Assembly: GCA_022414725.1 (NCBI GenBank)
Contig: CM039462.1
Coordinates: forward strand, 182,280,800 to 182,344,799
Source of the DNA: Microglena sp. YARC
Taxonomy: Eukaryota > Chlorophyta > Chlorophyceae > Chlamydomonadales > Chlamydomonadaceae
DNA: 64,000 bases
Direction of reading: 5' to 3'
Shown here: positions 1 to 10,168 of the stretch, piece by piece
How positions within the stretch are numbered: the first letter of the stretch is position 1
Layout: each line of letters starts with the position of its first letter
Made by a program: the position numbers and the translations under genes
Notes under the pieces: generated by a model
Told to the model about the DNA's origin: nothing
What the model saw: only the letters and a program-made list of their open reading frames with translations
The model's database searches: none

Positions 1-2945
1 TGAGTAGGTGCTGCTGTGAATCTAGAAAGTTGACTAACAGCAAAAGCAATATCAGGTCTTGTGCACGTGGACAAGTAGATGAGGCTACCAACCAGAGATG
101 CGTACAAAGTGTTGTTAGGTAGAACAGGACTGCCAATGGCATGAACTGCAACTGACTTAGACACCATGGGCACCTCAGACGTAGCCTTCAACTTCTCTTC
201 CCCTGCATTAAGCTTGAACCGCTCAACCATTCCATTAATAGCATTATGCTGACTGAGTACAATCTTCACACACCGCCCCTCATCATCAAGGGTAACATTA
301 CAGTCCAAAGAGAGGAACTGTTCAGGTACTCCCATTTCTGTAATAACCCACCCGTTATTACGCAAGATGGTAATAAGTGCATCATAGAGCACGAGCTCAT
401 CAACAGCAATCCAAAAGTCGTCGACATATGTCAGGACCCAGGACCACAGGCCATCAGCATCCAGGCGCACAAAAAGTGCTGGATCAGAGAGGGTCGGTCG
501 GAAACCTGCAAGGCGAAGAACCTGCAGGACATTGTCATGCCAAGCTCTAGGGGCCTGCTTCAATCCATACAAGCTCTTCACAATGCGACAAACCAGGGGT
601 TTTCCATTAGGCCCAACCTTGATGAAGCCGTCAGGCTGCCTCAAGTACAATTTGAGGTTGGGATCTATCACTCCATGAAGGAATGCAGTTTTCACATCAA
701 TTTGCCTGGAGAACATCTTACGATGAACAACACCTGCAAGTAACACCCTCAATGTCGCTTTAGAGGTGACCGGAGCAAAAGTCTGGTCGTACTCAATACC
801 AGGACGCTGCATGTAACCTCTAGCCACAAAACGCGCTTTGTAGCGCTCCACTCTTCCATCCTTACCCAACTTTTTAGTAAATAACCATCTGGCAGACATA
901 AGTCTGTACTCATCCCCAGGATGAGGCTCCAGAATCCAAGTACCATGACCCTCGAGGGAAGCGATTTCATCTCTCATTGCTAGCTGCCACTCTTCCCTCT
1001 CAGGGTTATCGAGCGCTATAGCTTGAGCATAAGAAAGCTCACACTGGATGGAGATAAAAGCAGCACCAACTGGTTCTGGTACCTCTTCTGCAGAACCATC
1101 AACAGACGGGGATGGAGGGGATCGCTCCACCTCATCAGAAGTATCACCAGCAATAGAAGGAGAAGGGGAAGGAACTAAAACATCAGGAACCGTAACATCT
1201 GGCACTGAAGGGTATCGCTTCAATACCGATTCATCTAATAAACCAAACTCAGGAACCTCCCCACGCATCCTCCCACTTGATCTAACTCCAAGAGTAGAAG
1301 GAAGAGGGGGTGGACGAGGCTCCCGAGGTGTAACCTTTGAGAGCAGTGATTGTATCACTCTCCCAGGAGGTAGCTCTGGACGTCGAACGTCCGGCGCATC
1401 TCCCACATCACCTAACCCAATCCAACCTGGGGCTGGCATGCTCATAGCAGACGCTAGAGTAGAATCACTGGCTGTATCACTAGAGTCAACATTACCTAAG
1501 TCACTAGGCAGTTGCTCATCCCGAGCAATAGGAAGCTGCAGAACCTCAGGCTCGAACAATGGGTTACCACTAACAAGGAAAGGAGTCTCTACGATTTTAT
1601 CTAGGCCGCTAGCTCCACCTTCTCCCCTTAAATCACTAACAGCCAGGACAGAGGGTGGGAGGATAGAGAATGGAAGGCAGCGAGTCGGAATAATTTCCGC
1701 AGTCTTAGTGTCAGGCACAAAAACAGGGGAGACATTGGGGGCAGCAGCCTGCCGAGAACGTAGGTTCATATGGAAAACTGCTCCCACATCTGTTTCCATC
1801 TGCCCTGAGTCCTGTAGAAGATATTCTAATGCTGCCGGTTCAGTACGCCCCTCAGTGACGGCCAAGGGAGAACCAGAAGCAAAAGAACTCCCATCATTCA
1901 CCAATTGCCCATCGACGGGCACTGGGCCAGTGCCCTCAAAAAAGGTCACGTCACGAGCCTCAATCACTTTGTGCAACTTTGGAATCCAGACCTGGTAGGC
2001 CTTCGACACCACACTATACCCCACCAGTCTACCCTGGATACTCTTAGGATCTAATTTCCCCCGCTTCTTCCCATCTAGTAGGGTTACATAGGCTATACAC
2101 CCAAAGACGCGGAGGTGGGACACCTCGGGGACGCGCTGATAGAAAAGCTCATACGGAGTCTTTCCATCTTTCGTCTTTGTGGGTAACCGATTTCGAAGGT
2201 ACGAAGCAGTCAAGAAGGCATAGGGCCAGAAACCCTTGCTCATCCCTGATTCTATCAGCATCGTACGAGCCATAGCAGCAACTACCCCATTGAACCTCTC
2301 AGCAACCCCGTTTTGCTGTGGGCAATACACGCTACTATGTTCGTACGTCGCATTTACCTCATGAAGCCAGTCAACAAACCATTTGACCAAAAACTCTTTT
2401 GCTTGGTCCCCCCTAAGCGTTCGAAATGCTACCCCTAAAAGTTCCGCACTCCACTTCTTAATCGTAAATTGGATCTGCCATGCAGCATCCGATTTCAGTC
2501 TAATCGGAATAACCGCACTCCACCCAGAAAAATCATTAACTATGACAAGAAGATAAAGTTCCCCTCTCAACCCAGCACTGAACGGCCCCATGATATCAAT
2601 ATGTATCAATTCGAGCGGCGTGTGAGTATTCCTAGTACGATTTGGGTATGGTTTGCGTATAGCCTTACCCAAACAACATGCATAACAAGGGTCCTGTGAG
2701 AACTTTTTAAGGCAGCCCTGGTAAATTTGGGTCCGCCAGTAACAGTGCCGGAGTGCGACAACATGTGCATAGCAGGTTGACCAAGATGGCCAAATCTGCG
2801 GTGCCATAGTTTCGCAATGTCACGACAAATAACTGTAGGATCGCCTTGACCAGGAGTAACAGTTTCAGCAGAAAACGCCGCAGAAGAGGGTCGAACTCGC
2901 AACGCCCGCGGATGAGAATCAGGGATGGGGCAGTGTACCAATTTG
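1..2945 (-). pseudogene. copia pol: pre-integrase, integrase, RT, start of RNase H
   Basis: From the right, the first module has the GAG-pre-integrase motif LWHRRFGHLG (near 2805). A cysteine pair CYACC follows near 2680. The integrase contains the NGVAERFN motif (near 2290-2320) and a C-terminal LRVFGC...GKLDPKSIQGRLVGY segment. After a long Ser/Pro/Glu-rich linker (about 1950-1050) comes RT, with RYKARFVARGYMQRPG, the DVKTAFLHG block and the YVDD catalytic motif (near 430). The RNase H connection CTRPDIAFAVSQLSR sits at about 60. The frame is open for about 900 codons to the window edge. One frameshift lies in an A/T run near 2703-2708, between the pre-integrase domain and the cysteine pair. 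This is a recently active or lightly decayed copy. It encodes replication and integration enzymes of the element, not a host function. Confidence 0.85.
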
Positions 2946-3675
2946 TGATCTCAATACATTGCAATTCGGAACCTGTTGGACCTGATTTGAGTAGGATGAG
3001 TGCCAACCTTTTCACCCTATTGAAATAGGTTGTAGGGGATTCAGAGTAGGTCATCTGAACCGCCCTCAAATCAGCTACCAGTTTCGGTCCCAATCTACGA
3101 GCATGCTGCACTGCCCACGACTCCACCTCATCATAGATCTCCTGACAAGAACCATAGTGCCTAAAGACCTCCTGTAACTCCTTGCTCATTGTGATTAACA
3201 TGTAGGAAAAAGCCTTTTCCTCATTGCTAACCCACACATCAGAGCCATCATGTAACCTAAGCCTGGCCTCAGCCCCATCTAGAGCCCTGATGGCCTCAGC
3301 ATCAGAAACACGATCAGGAAAATGAAAGTCAACAGGAGGCAGGGGTGTCCTAGAAGCCTGCTTGAGGCGCTGCAATTTTGACATCTGCTGATTCAGTTCA
3401 ACTCGGTACGCCTCTACATTCCTATCCATCTCTTCCTCCGTCAACGGAATCAAATCAGGGTCACCCCTCAAATCCCACTTGAGCACTGCACTCGCGGACG
3501 TCTTACCCGCGAGGGGATTGACCCAAGAACGCCTGGCGGCATTCTCAGCATCAATCCCCGGTTCACCTCCACCTTCTTCACGAGCAATGCCTGTCACAGA
3601 AGAGACCTCAGACGAGTCCTCAGGGAGAGGCTCGTTCCTAGCTCGCTCCTCCAGATCGGCATGAGTGCCTGGCAT
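2946..3675 (-). pseudogene. Gag-like module 2 of copia element
   Basis: This frame opens with an ATG at 3675 and gives about 240 residues. It has an acidic N-terminus, a short coiled-coil-like stretch (NQQMSKLQRLKQ) and then a segment with the look of copia UBN2-type Gag (EIYDEVESWAVQHARR ... YFNRVKRLALILLKSG). A frameshift near 2945 is needed to enter the pre-integrase domain of pol. The expected zinc knuckle and protease are missing at that junction, consistent with a deletion that fused Gag to pol. The module probably forms capsid in intact relatives. Assignment rests on position and domain pattern, not on a database match. Confidence 0.55.
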
Positions 3676-3723
3676 CAGACTGAGGGAGTGCTACGTTCAG
3701 AATGTCTAGCTGCCTATAGTCCT

Positions 3724-4260
3724 CTAGACAGGACCAGTATGGTACTCAACAGGTTGCTGGTTGTACAGCATGATACCATACTTAATCCGCAGCGATTCGA
3801 AACGGGGCAGACTCGCACCTTGAACTATGATACCCATGGCGTGACGCCGAGTCTGCGGAGACCCAGCACTGCGGAGGTCAGTGCACAGACCGCGAACCCG
3901 ACGAAAGAAAACGTCAACCTGCTCATGAGGGCTCATGACAGAAGCAAGATACTCTTTCATCAAGAGAGGGACACGAGAGGCAAGGGCATCAGACTGCTGC
4001 CTCCGGATATGCAACAAGATATCCCGAGGCGAAGCAAAGTCCTGGTATGCCTTGACTAAGGCATCCGTCATGTTGGCAAGCATCATGGTTAAGATCATGA
4101 ACTGCTGACGGGGCAGGGGCAGCGCACTGAAACCCAACAGTGCAGGATCGACACTAGACTCACCATGAGAGGCCGAAGTTCCAGCAGCCGGAGTAGCAGT
4201 CCTAGGAGCTAAAGACTCACGAATCCCCAGAAAATACTCAGCAGCAAGACCAGCGTCATA
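3724..4260 (-). pseudogene. Gag-like module 1, C-terminal (UBN2-like) part
   Basis: The minus-strand frame is open from about 4260 to a stop at 3724 without a good internal ATG, so it is a continuation of the upstream Gag frame. It shows the copia Gag pattern: a helical ALVKAYQDFASPRDILLHI segment, then EYLASVMSPHEQVDVFFRRVRGLCTDLRSAG-type sequence, then a segment on passage past the capsid core. It ends in a stop about 50 bases before the ATG of the second Gag-like module. Having two UBN2-like Gags in a row is unusual. Confidence 0.55.
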
Positions 4261-4266
4261 CGCGCG

Positions 4267-5518
4267 CTAGTCATCTAAGTTCCTGATCTCAGACAGGGAC
4301 TGCGCAACACTCAGAATTAGCTCGAAGTCAGGACGAACAGGACAGAAAGGAAGGGGCACCTTGACAAACTGGTAGCCCCGCAGGTCATTGTTCCTACGTC
4401 CAACACCCCCAAAGGTCACACCATTATCAGGAGGGTAGCGAATCCCCTGTTTAACCTGTCCCAGAAAATCCCGGCACTGGACACCTAGCTCAGATAATGC
4501 CATCACGCGCACAGTGCGACCCTTGCTATCACAATTGGCCCTAGTGGCCTCCATATCCATCCTACCGTACAAGGTGCGGTGCAAGGATTCCCCATAGTGG
4601 TGCTCCTGGCGGATACGACGACAGTCCTGCAACCGCAGGAGCAGAGGAGGTCCTCCAGTAAGCAGATGCTCCCAAGACTCGCATGACAGCGAAGGACGCA
4701 CAGGAGGCGGAGGGCCAGGAGCAGGAGGGCCAGGAGCAGGTGGCAGCTCCACCGGCGGAGGCGGAGGGGGCTCCTGCGAAGTGCCAGCAGAAGATGCGCG
4801 GACAGCGGTAGCAGCAGCTTCTCGAGCACGAGTATTGTAGCCAGGGAGTCCTCGCTCCATATATAGGCATGGTGAAAGACGCAGACCTATTCATCAAAGA
4901 CGGCCTGGCCACCTCCGGGTGGACCGGTGGAAGGGGCGCAAGCAGAGGCGCAGAAGAGGGCTCAGGCTTATACACAGGGGAAGGCGCAAGCGCAGGTGCC
5001 GATGAAGGTTCATACAATGGTGAGACGGTGGCAGTGTGAAACACACGAGTAGCAGTAGATGGAGTAACTCCACCGAAGTCACCACTCGTAGCACTCTGCA
5101 GCTCATCATCATCATCATCGCCAAAGTCATCATCATCATCATCATCGCTGAATCGAGCAGCCGGTGGTGGAGGCGCCCTTGCATACTGGATGATCTGAGT
5201 AGAGGCACAACAGAGACGCATCAGAACGTCCTCAACCTCAGGAGAGAGGCGTCGGACAGTAGCAGAAGGAGCCGCAAAGTTGGAGAATTGATTGGGGGGG
5301 GGTACTTCCACGATGGCGGAAGGACTCTCATGACCGCTAGCAGAGGCCGCTGGCGCACAAACATCTAGCCAATCAGTAAGAGGAGCCGGGTCCTCCGTTG
5401 GAAGGACTCGGTCGCAGCCATTGCTGATAATGATACTGGGCATCCCGCGCGTCCAAGAAAGACCATTAGTCTCATTGAGTTTCTCGAAGTTAGCGGGAGG
5501 CCCTCTAGGAAGTTGCAT
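4267..5518 (-). pseudogene. Gag-like module 1, N-terminal part
   Basis: The ATG at 5518 starts a frame whose first 50 residues match the copia Gag opening (NFEKLNETNGLSW followed by a short helix and LTDWL). Next comes an Asp-rich tract (GAT repeats, about 5100-5150) and a Pro/Ala/Ser-rich stretch. Near 4860 the useful frame changes. A second ATG there begins 197 codons with a poly-Pro segment and an unrecognised globular tail that stops at 4267. The frame change suggests decay or a homopolymer indel. Function beyond Gag-like capsid is not claimed. Confidence 0.5.
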
Positions 5519-5886
5519 TGAAAAGCAGTGGTAGTAAATGAAGGACCGTATAACCTATCAGCTTGAATACACTCCAGAGAGTGGACAAAGATGCTTGCGT
5601 GAGCAGACGCGCCAATCTATATATGCGGAGACGAGAATAGCATTACAAGCATTGGAGACCCATCAAGGGGCACCAGTGGTGAAAGGGGCGGCAGCCAGGA
5701 ACCTAACAGGGTACAGGCAAGACCGGTGACGCAGCCAACAGGAAGCTGTCACTGAGTCACTTAGGGATGACACAGTCTACGGGAAGCTGTCACTACGGGA
5801 AGCTGGCACAGGACTGGCAGAGCCGATAGTTCTAAGGAAGTACAGAAGTAGTCACCAAGTCATAAAACGCGTGAGAGCACCGCAAT
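5519..5886 (-). promoter_or_regulatory. possible LTR/leader upstream of the left copia element
   Basis: This non-coding stretch sits where a 5' LTR and leader should lie for the element that starts at 5518. A TATA-like CTATATAT occurs at 5617-5624. A short repeated GGGAAGCTG(T/G)CAC motif occurs at about 5780-5815. The LTR borders cannot be fixed because the other LTR is outside the window. Confidence 0.3.
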
Positions 5887-6459
5887 TCATGCTGACAATG
5901 ACTTGCATGTCCTGTGATGGTAGTGCATGAAGGGCAGTTGGGGAATGCCTTGGAGGGCAGAGGTGAGTGGAAGGTGGTGTGATCTGATGATAGTTATCAT
6001 GTCAGGAGTGGGGCTGACAGTATGCCAGGTGGTGGTTGTGTTGCTGTGCTCAGTGGATGTTGGTTCCCCATTACTAGAGCAGGATGTGGATGTGGGATCC
6101 ATTGTCCTTTCATTAGCATGGGTGGTCTCAGATGCAAGTTCAGGAATAACTGCAGGTGAGGGTGAGTGTAGGTCCCCATGCAGGTGAGCGTGAGCAACAG
6201 GCGAGCATGTCAGTTCAGCTGCAGGTGAGGGTGAGTGTAGCCCCTCATGCAGGTGAGTGTGATCAACAGGTGAGCATGTCTGTTCAGCTGCAGGTGAGGG
6301 TGAGTGTAGCCCCTCATGCAGGTGATTGTGATCGACAGGTGGGCATGTCGGGTCAGCTACAGGTGGGGGTGAGTGAAGCCCCTCATGAAGGTGAGTGTGA
6401 TCAACCGGTGAGCATGTTGGTTCAGCTGCAGGTGAGGGTGAGTGTAGCCCCCCATGCAA
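5887..6459 (-). repeat. 69-bp tandem repeat in an open minus frame
   Basis: About 4.5 copies of a 69-bp unit span 6152-6459. Because 69 is a multiple of 3, the minus strand stays open and would encode a 23-residue repeat (LHEGLHSPSPAAE then a TCSPVDHTH-type half). The frame has no good ATG at its start and lies just downstream of the gag of the 8.2-kb copia relative. It could be an extension of that Gag polyprotein or non-coding repeat. Confidence 0.6.
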
Positions 6460-6486
6460 GCGTTCAGCAAGATCATCTGGTATGCT

Positions 6487-7375
6487 TTAGTGGCTGGTGA
6501 CTGTGGATGCGGGATAGCGTTGCCTAACCCAGTTATCATGTTCCCGCTGCTGACGGTTCATATCTTGCAGCTGGTGTTGCACGTCTTTGAGCTGATTGTG
6601 CACTTCTCTCAGTTTTCTATCGGAATCAGCTTGGATTTGAACAAACCAATCCGGTGGCGTGGATCTCGGCTTTGGAATGGTGGGAATAGGAGCGATCGGT
6701 CCTGGGGAATGGGGTTTTCCTAGGCTTCCTAGGCTTCCTAGGCTTCCTAGGCTTCCTAGGGGTAGCAGGGATCGTCCTGTAGGTGGGGCAGACGGCCTGA
6801 AGATGGCCTTCGCCTTGGCACTTGACACATATCCTCTTAGGTCTAGGTGTAGGGGCGATTGCATCACTATCATCATTACTTTTGGGAGCAAAACCGACTC
6901 TGAGGTGCAGCATCGTGCTAAAGGGATCATCTATTCCTCTGTCCTCGCTATCATCCTCGCTATCATCCTCGCTATCATCGTCAGCACTATCAGTATCATG
7001 TGGATCAGCATCTCCGGGGAAACCGAACATGTCCCCACCGAAAGAACGGCGGAGGTACCGCAGTGCTTCTGCAGCATTGTTGGTATGTGCGGAGACTCGA
7101 ACTGCCAGGCCAGGTGAAAGACGATCGATGATGTAGTTGAAAGCAATGTAGTTGCTAGAGGTGGATATCCTGGCATTTGCATCACTACTATAAGTCCATC
7201 CATTGATTGGTTCACCATCTCGTCTTGTGTCAAAAGATCCATCCTCGACAGAGTAGCGGCAACTGTTTTTGAGAAGAGGGGTAACAGTAGTTCTGTACCA
7301 GCGTATGAAAACTAATGTGCCCCTACCATCATATGTAGTCGCAGTCGTGGTTGGTCTTGGTAGTCTTGCAGACAT
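6487..7375 (-). pseudogene. copia-type Gag with CCHC zinc knuckle
   Basis: An ATG at 7375 begins a 249-codon frame. The N-terminal half has a Gag-like helical pattern (NNAAEALRYLRRSFGG). The middle has an acidic DDSE repeat from a 12-bp tandem (about 6945-6985). Then comes a perfect CX2CX4HX4C zinc knuckle (CVKCQGEGHLQAVC, about 6800-6845). A PRK tripeptide repeat follows, coded by a 9-bp tandem at 6717-6763. Beyond a frame change at about 6650 the reading continues to 6487 with a Gln/Arg-rich coiled-coil-like tail. No protease, integrase or RT follows, so the element is truncated. The zinc knuckle binds element RNA in intact relatives. Confidence 0.75.
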
Positions 7376-7966
7376 TGTCGAGTGGGAGGAGGTGACGACG
7401 GGTGAAGGATTTCCAGGGAGATGGACACCTTGGCGATCAGGAGATGCCCCCCATCAGGCGAATGCCGGATAGGATCCGTCAAGTGTGGCCATGGAGCAGA
7501 ATGGCGTCGGGATCGATGACAGTGATTGTTATTGGAGCGGCGGAAGGGGGGGGGGGGGGGGGGGGGGGGTGCGAGTAGCAGGGGATGAGGATTCGGGAGG
7601 TTTGAGGCGAAGGAAGGGTAGGAGATTGGAAAAGGTGGTGAAAAATTGCGAAGCAACTGGGGTGGTAATAAATGGAATCTGGTAGTGGGAGGGGCGAGTT
7701 GGAGGTGGAGGCCAACTTGGGAGGGATCTGGAGGATTTGATAGGTCAGGAGGTGGTTGAGAAGTGGCTGAGGGTGCGTAAGCAACGGGACGTGGGAGATG
7801 AGAAGGGGGTGGTGGGGGCGCAGTGGAGGTAGAGATGGTTGTGAGGGGGGGTGAGGGGGGGGTGCTGGACGACAGCTTGATGCTCAACGGAGCAGTATCA
7901 ATCCGGATACGCGGATGATATACCGCACAAGAGTGGTGTCCCAGCGGGGAGGTTCTTGTCGGGTGG
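7376..7966 (-). other. copia leader between LTR and gag, proline-coding, with G24 tract
   Basis: The segment matches the leader of the complete copia element (about 14222-14420): both share the CCACCCGACAAGAACC start and the later TCAAGCTGTCGTCCAGCAC block. This shows the two elements belong to one family in opposite orientations. It contains a G24 tract (7546-7569) and Pro-rich open frames that I treat as non-coding. Confidence 0.6.
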
Positions 7967-8191
7967 AGAGCACAGAGACGAGGGGAAGACGGTAAGGATA
8001 AGATCTTTACAGTTAGATAAGCATTCGATCAATGCGCTAGGAGGAAGTACTGAGATGGCGCGGCACCTCAGGGTACCGGCGTCAGAGTCCGTGCCATAGC
8101 TGGCAACGGCATCACAGTACAATGCAGCAGGGAGGTAGTCCTGTGCACTCTAAGTCACTCTAGGTGAGCCGGTGAAACCCGGTGAATAACA
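7967..8191 (-). mobile_element. LTR of truncated minus-strand copia, 3' end deleted
   Basis: On the minus strand this begins TGTTATTCACCGGG and follows the 246-bp LTRs at 13859 and 18712 closely. It stops at a GCTCT (7967-7971) and continues directly into leader sequence. In the complete copy a second GCTCT lies 139 bp downstream (14078 and 14217). The LTR end and primer-binding site were therefore removed by a deletion between 5-base microhomologies. No partner LTR is visible to the left. Confidence 0.8.
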
Positions 8192-8739
8192 GAGGGTGCT
8201 TGATGTTATTGATCAGGCTTGCATGATTGTTACCGCCCCTCCATGAGTAGCGACTTCGGTACATCAGGAAACTGCCAGACGAGCAAATCGGAGGCGCAAA
8301 ACGGAAACGCAAATGGGGCGAGCAAAACGGAGGCGCAATTGGCCCTAAGGGTTCGACTTACCAAATTGCATTTGGGCAGCACCAACTGACGATTTCATAC
8401 GGCAGGCAGCTTACTAAACTACCATAAGCACTCACCTCGTCTCCGACTCGAGGCAGATTTCAGACAAGGTGTATCAGCAGTTAGATCACCTCATCTTCCA
8501 GGTAGATTTAAGTGAAGCTGCGCCCCTAACCACTTGACATTTGGATTCGGCATTGTACCAAAGCACAGTATACGAGGCACACCTTCCGCAAGAACAGCCA
8601 CGAGAGCAGCAACAAGGTTAGACACACCGCACACAAAAAACCCTAGTTACAGCGGGTATCCCCATACAAATACCCAGCGTATCCTCATACCCAACTCATG
8701 GGCGGTCAAGCCCAGGTCATGCCCTTGTTCTATTTTTTT
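8192..8739. other. satellite scrap and unassigned sequence
   Basis: Immediately outside the LTR, 8192-8240 resembles the 445-bp satellite (GGGTGCTTGATG then TTGATCAGGC), so this element also landed in satellite DNA. From 8241 to 8739 I see no gene; a short open frame at 8534 has no supporting features. Confidence 0.5.
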
Positions 8740-10168
8740 CAATCAGCTCTTCGGATTATGCTTGATTTATGCACTATATTGAGAATGCATATACATTGAG
8801 TATGCTTGTCGGAACTGAACTACGCTATATCCACTGAGGGTGCTTGATACAATTGACACCAGGCATACATATCGGGTGTGCTTGCTGGGACTGATCTGCA
8901 CAGGTTCCACTGATGGGGCTTCATGTAATTGATCAGGCCAACATGAGCGTGCTATATGTATTCAATCAGCACTATTGAGCATCCTTGATTCATAAGCTGT
9001 ATAGACCTGGCATACACATTGAGCTTGCGTGTTAGTTGGAAAGGATCTGCTCTGACTCCACTGGGTGTGCTTGGTGCAATTGATTAGGCATGAGTGTGCT
9101 ATATTTATTCAATCAGCACTACTGAGTATGCTTGATTCAATCACTGTATTGACCAGGCATACAGTATTGACTGTGCTTGTTGGAACTGATCTGCACTGAC
9201 TCTACTAAGGGTGCTTCATGTCATTGATCAGGCTAGCATGAGTGTGCTATATGCATTCAATCAGCGCAACTGAGCATCCTTGATTTATAAGATGTATCGA
9301 CCAGGCATACATATTGGGTGTGCTTGCTGGGACTGATCTGCACAGGCTCCACTGATGGGGCTTCGTGTAATTGGCCGGCATAAGTGTGCTATATAATGTA
9401 TTCAATCAGCACTATTGAGCATCCTTGATTCATAAGCTGTTAGACCCGGCATACGCATTGAGCTTGCGTGTTAGTTGGAAAGGATCTGCTCTGACTCCAC
9501 TGGGTGTGCTTGGTGCAATTGATTAGGCATGAGTGTGCTATATTTATTCAATCAGCACTACTGAGTATGCTTGATTTAATCACTGTATTGACCAGGCATA
9601 CAGTATTGACTGTGCTTGTTGGAACTGATCTGCACTGACTCTACTAAGGGTGCTTCATGTCATTGATCAGGCCAGCATGAGTGTGCTATATGCATTCAAT
9701 CAGCGCAACTGAGCATCCTTGATTTATAAGATGTATCGACCAGGCTTACATATTGGGTGTGCTCGCTGGGACTGATCTGCACAGGCTCCACTGATGGGGC
9801 TTCGTGTAATTGATCAGGCCGGCATAAGTGTGCTATATAATGTATTCAATCAGCACTATTGAGCATCCTTGATTCTTAAGCTGTATAGACCCGGCATACA
9901 CATTGAGCTTGCGTGTTAGTTGGAAAGGATCTGCACTGACTCCACTGGGTGTGCTTGGTGCAATTGATTGGGCATGAGTGTGCTATATTTATTCAATCAG
10001 CACTACTGAGTATGCTTGATTTAATCACTGTATTGACCAGGCATACAGTATTGACTGTGCTTGTTGTAACTGATCTGCACTGACTCTACTAAGGGTGCTT
10101 CATGTCATTGATCAGGCCAGCATGAGTGTGCTATATGCATTCAATCAGCGCAACTGAGCATCCTTGAT
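8740..10168. repeat. 445-bp trimeric satellite, block A
   Basis: About three higher-order units of a 445-bp satellite. Each unit holds three related monomers starting CATACATATTGGG, CATACACATTGAG and CATACAGTATTGAC. They share the core TCAATCAGC and a TTGATCAGGC/TTGATTAGGC box. The period measured between CGGCATAC marks at 9447 and 9892 is exactly 445. The left edge is more diverged. The block ends within a monomer at 10168. Confidence 0.95.

Larger units (their letters stand above)
1..5518 (-). mobile_element. Ty1/copia-like LTR retrotransposon, open at left edge
   Basis: Read on the minus strand this segment carries, in order, Gag-like modules (5518-2946), a GAG-pre-integrase zinc region, an integrase core, reverse transcriptase and the start of RNase H, which is the Ty1/copia order (integrase before RT). 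The 3' end and 3' LTR lie outside the window. No CCHC zinc knuckle and no DTG/DSG protease are visible between Gag and the pre-integrase domain, so the copy looks internally deleted. Two unrelated-looking Gag modules follow each other, which may mean one element inserted into or recombined with another. Confidence 0.85.

Noticed and set aside
1048..1998. 316-codon plus-strand frame
   Set aside because: Shadow of the copia pol linker on the minus strand, which is open through the same bases and has domain motifs on both sides.
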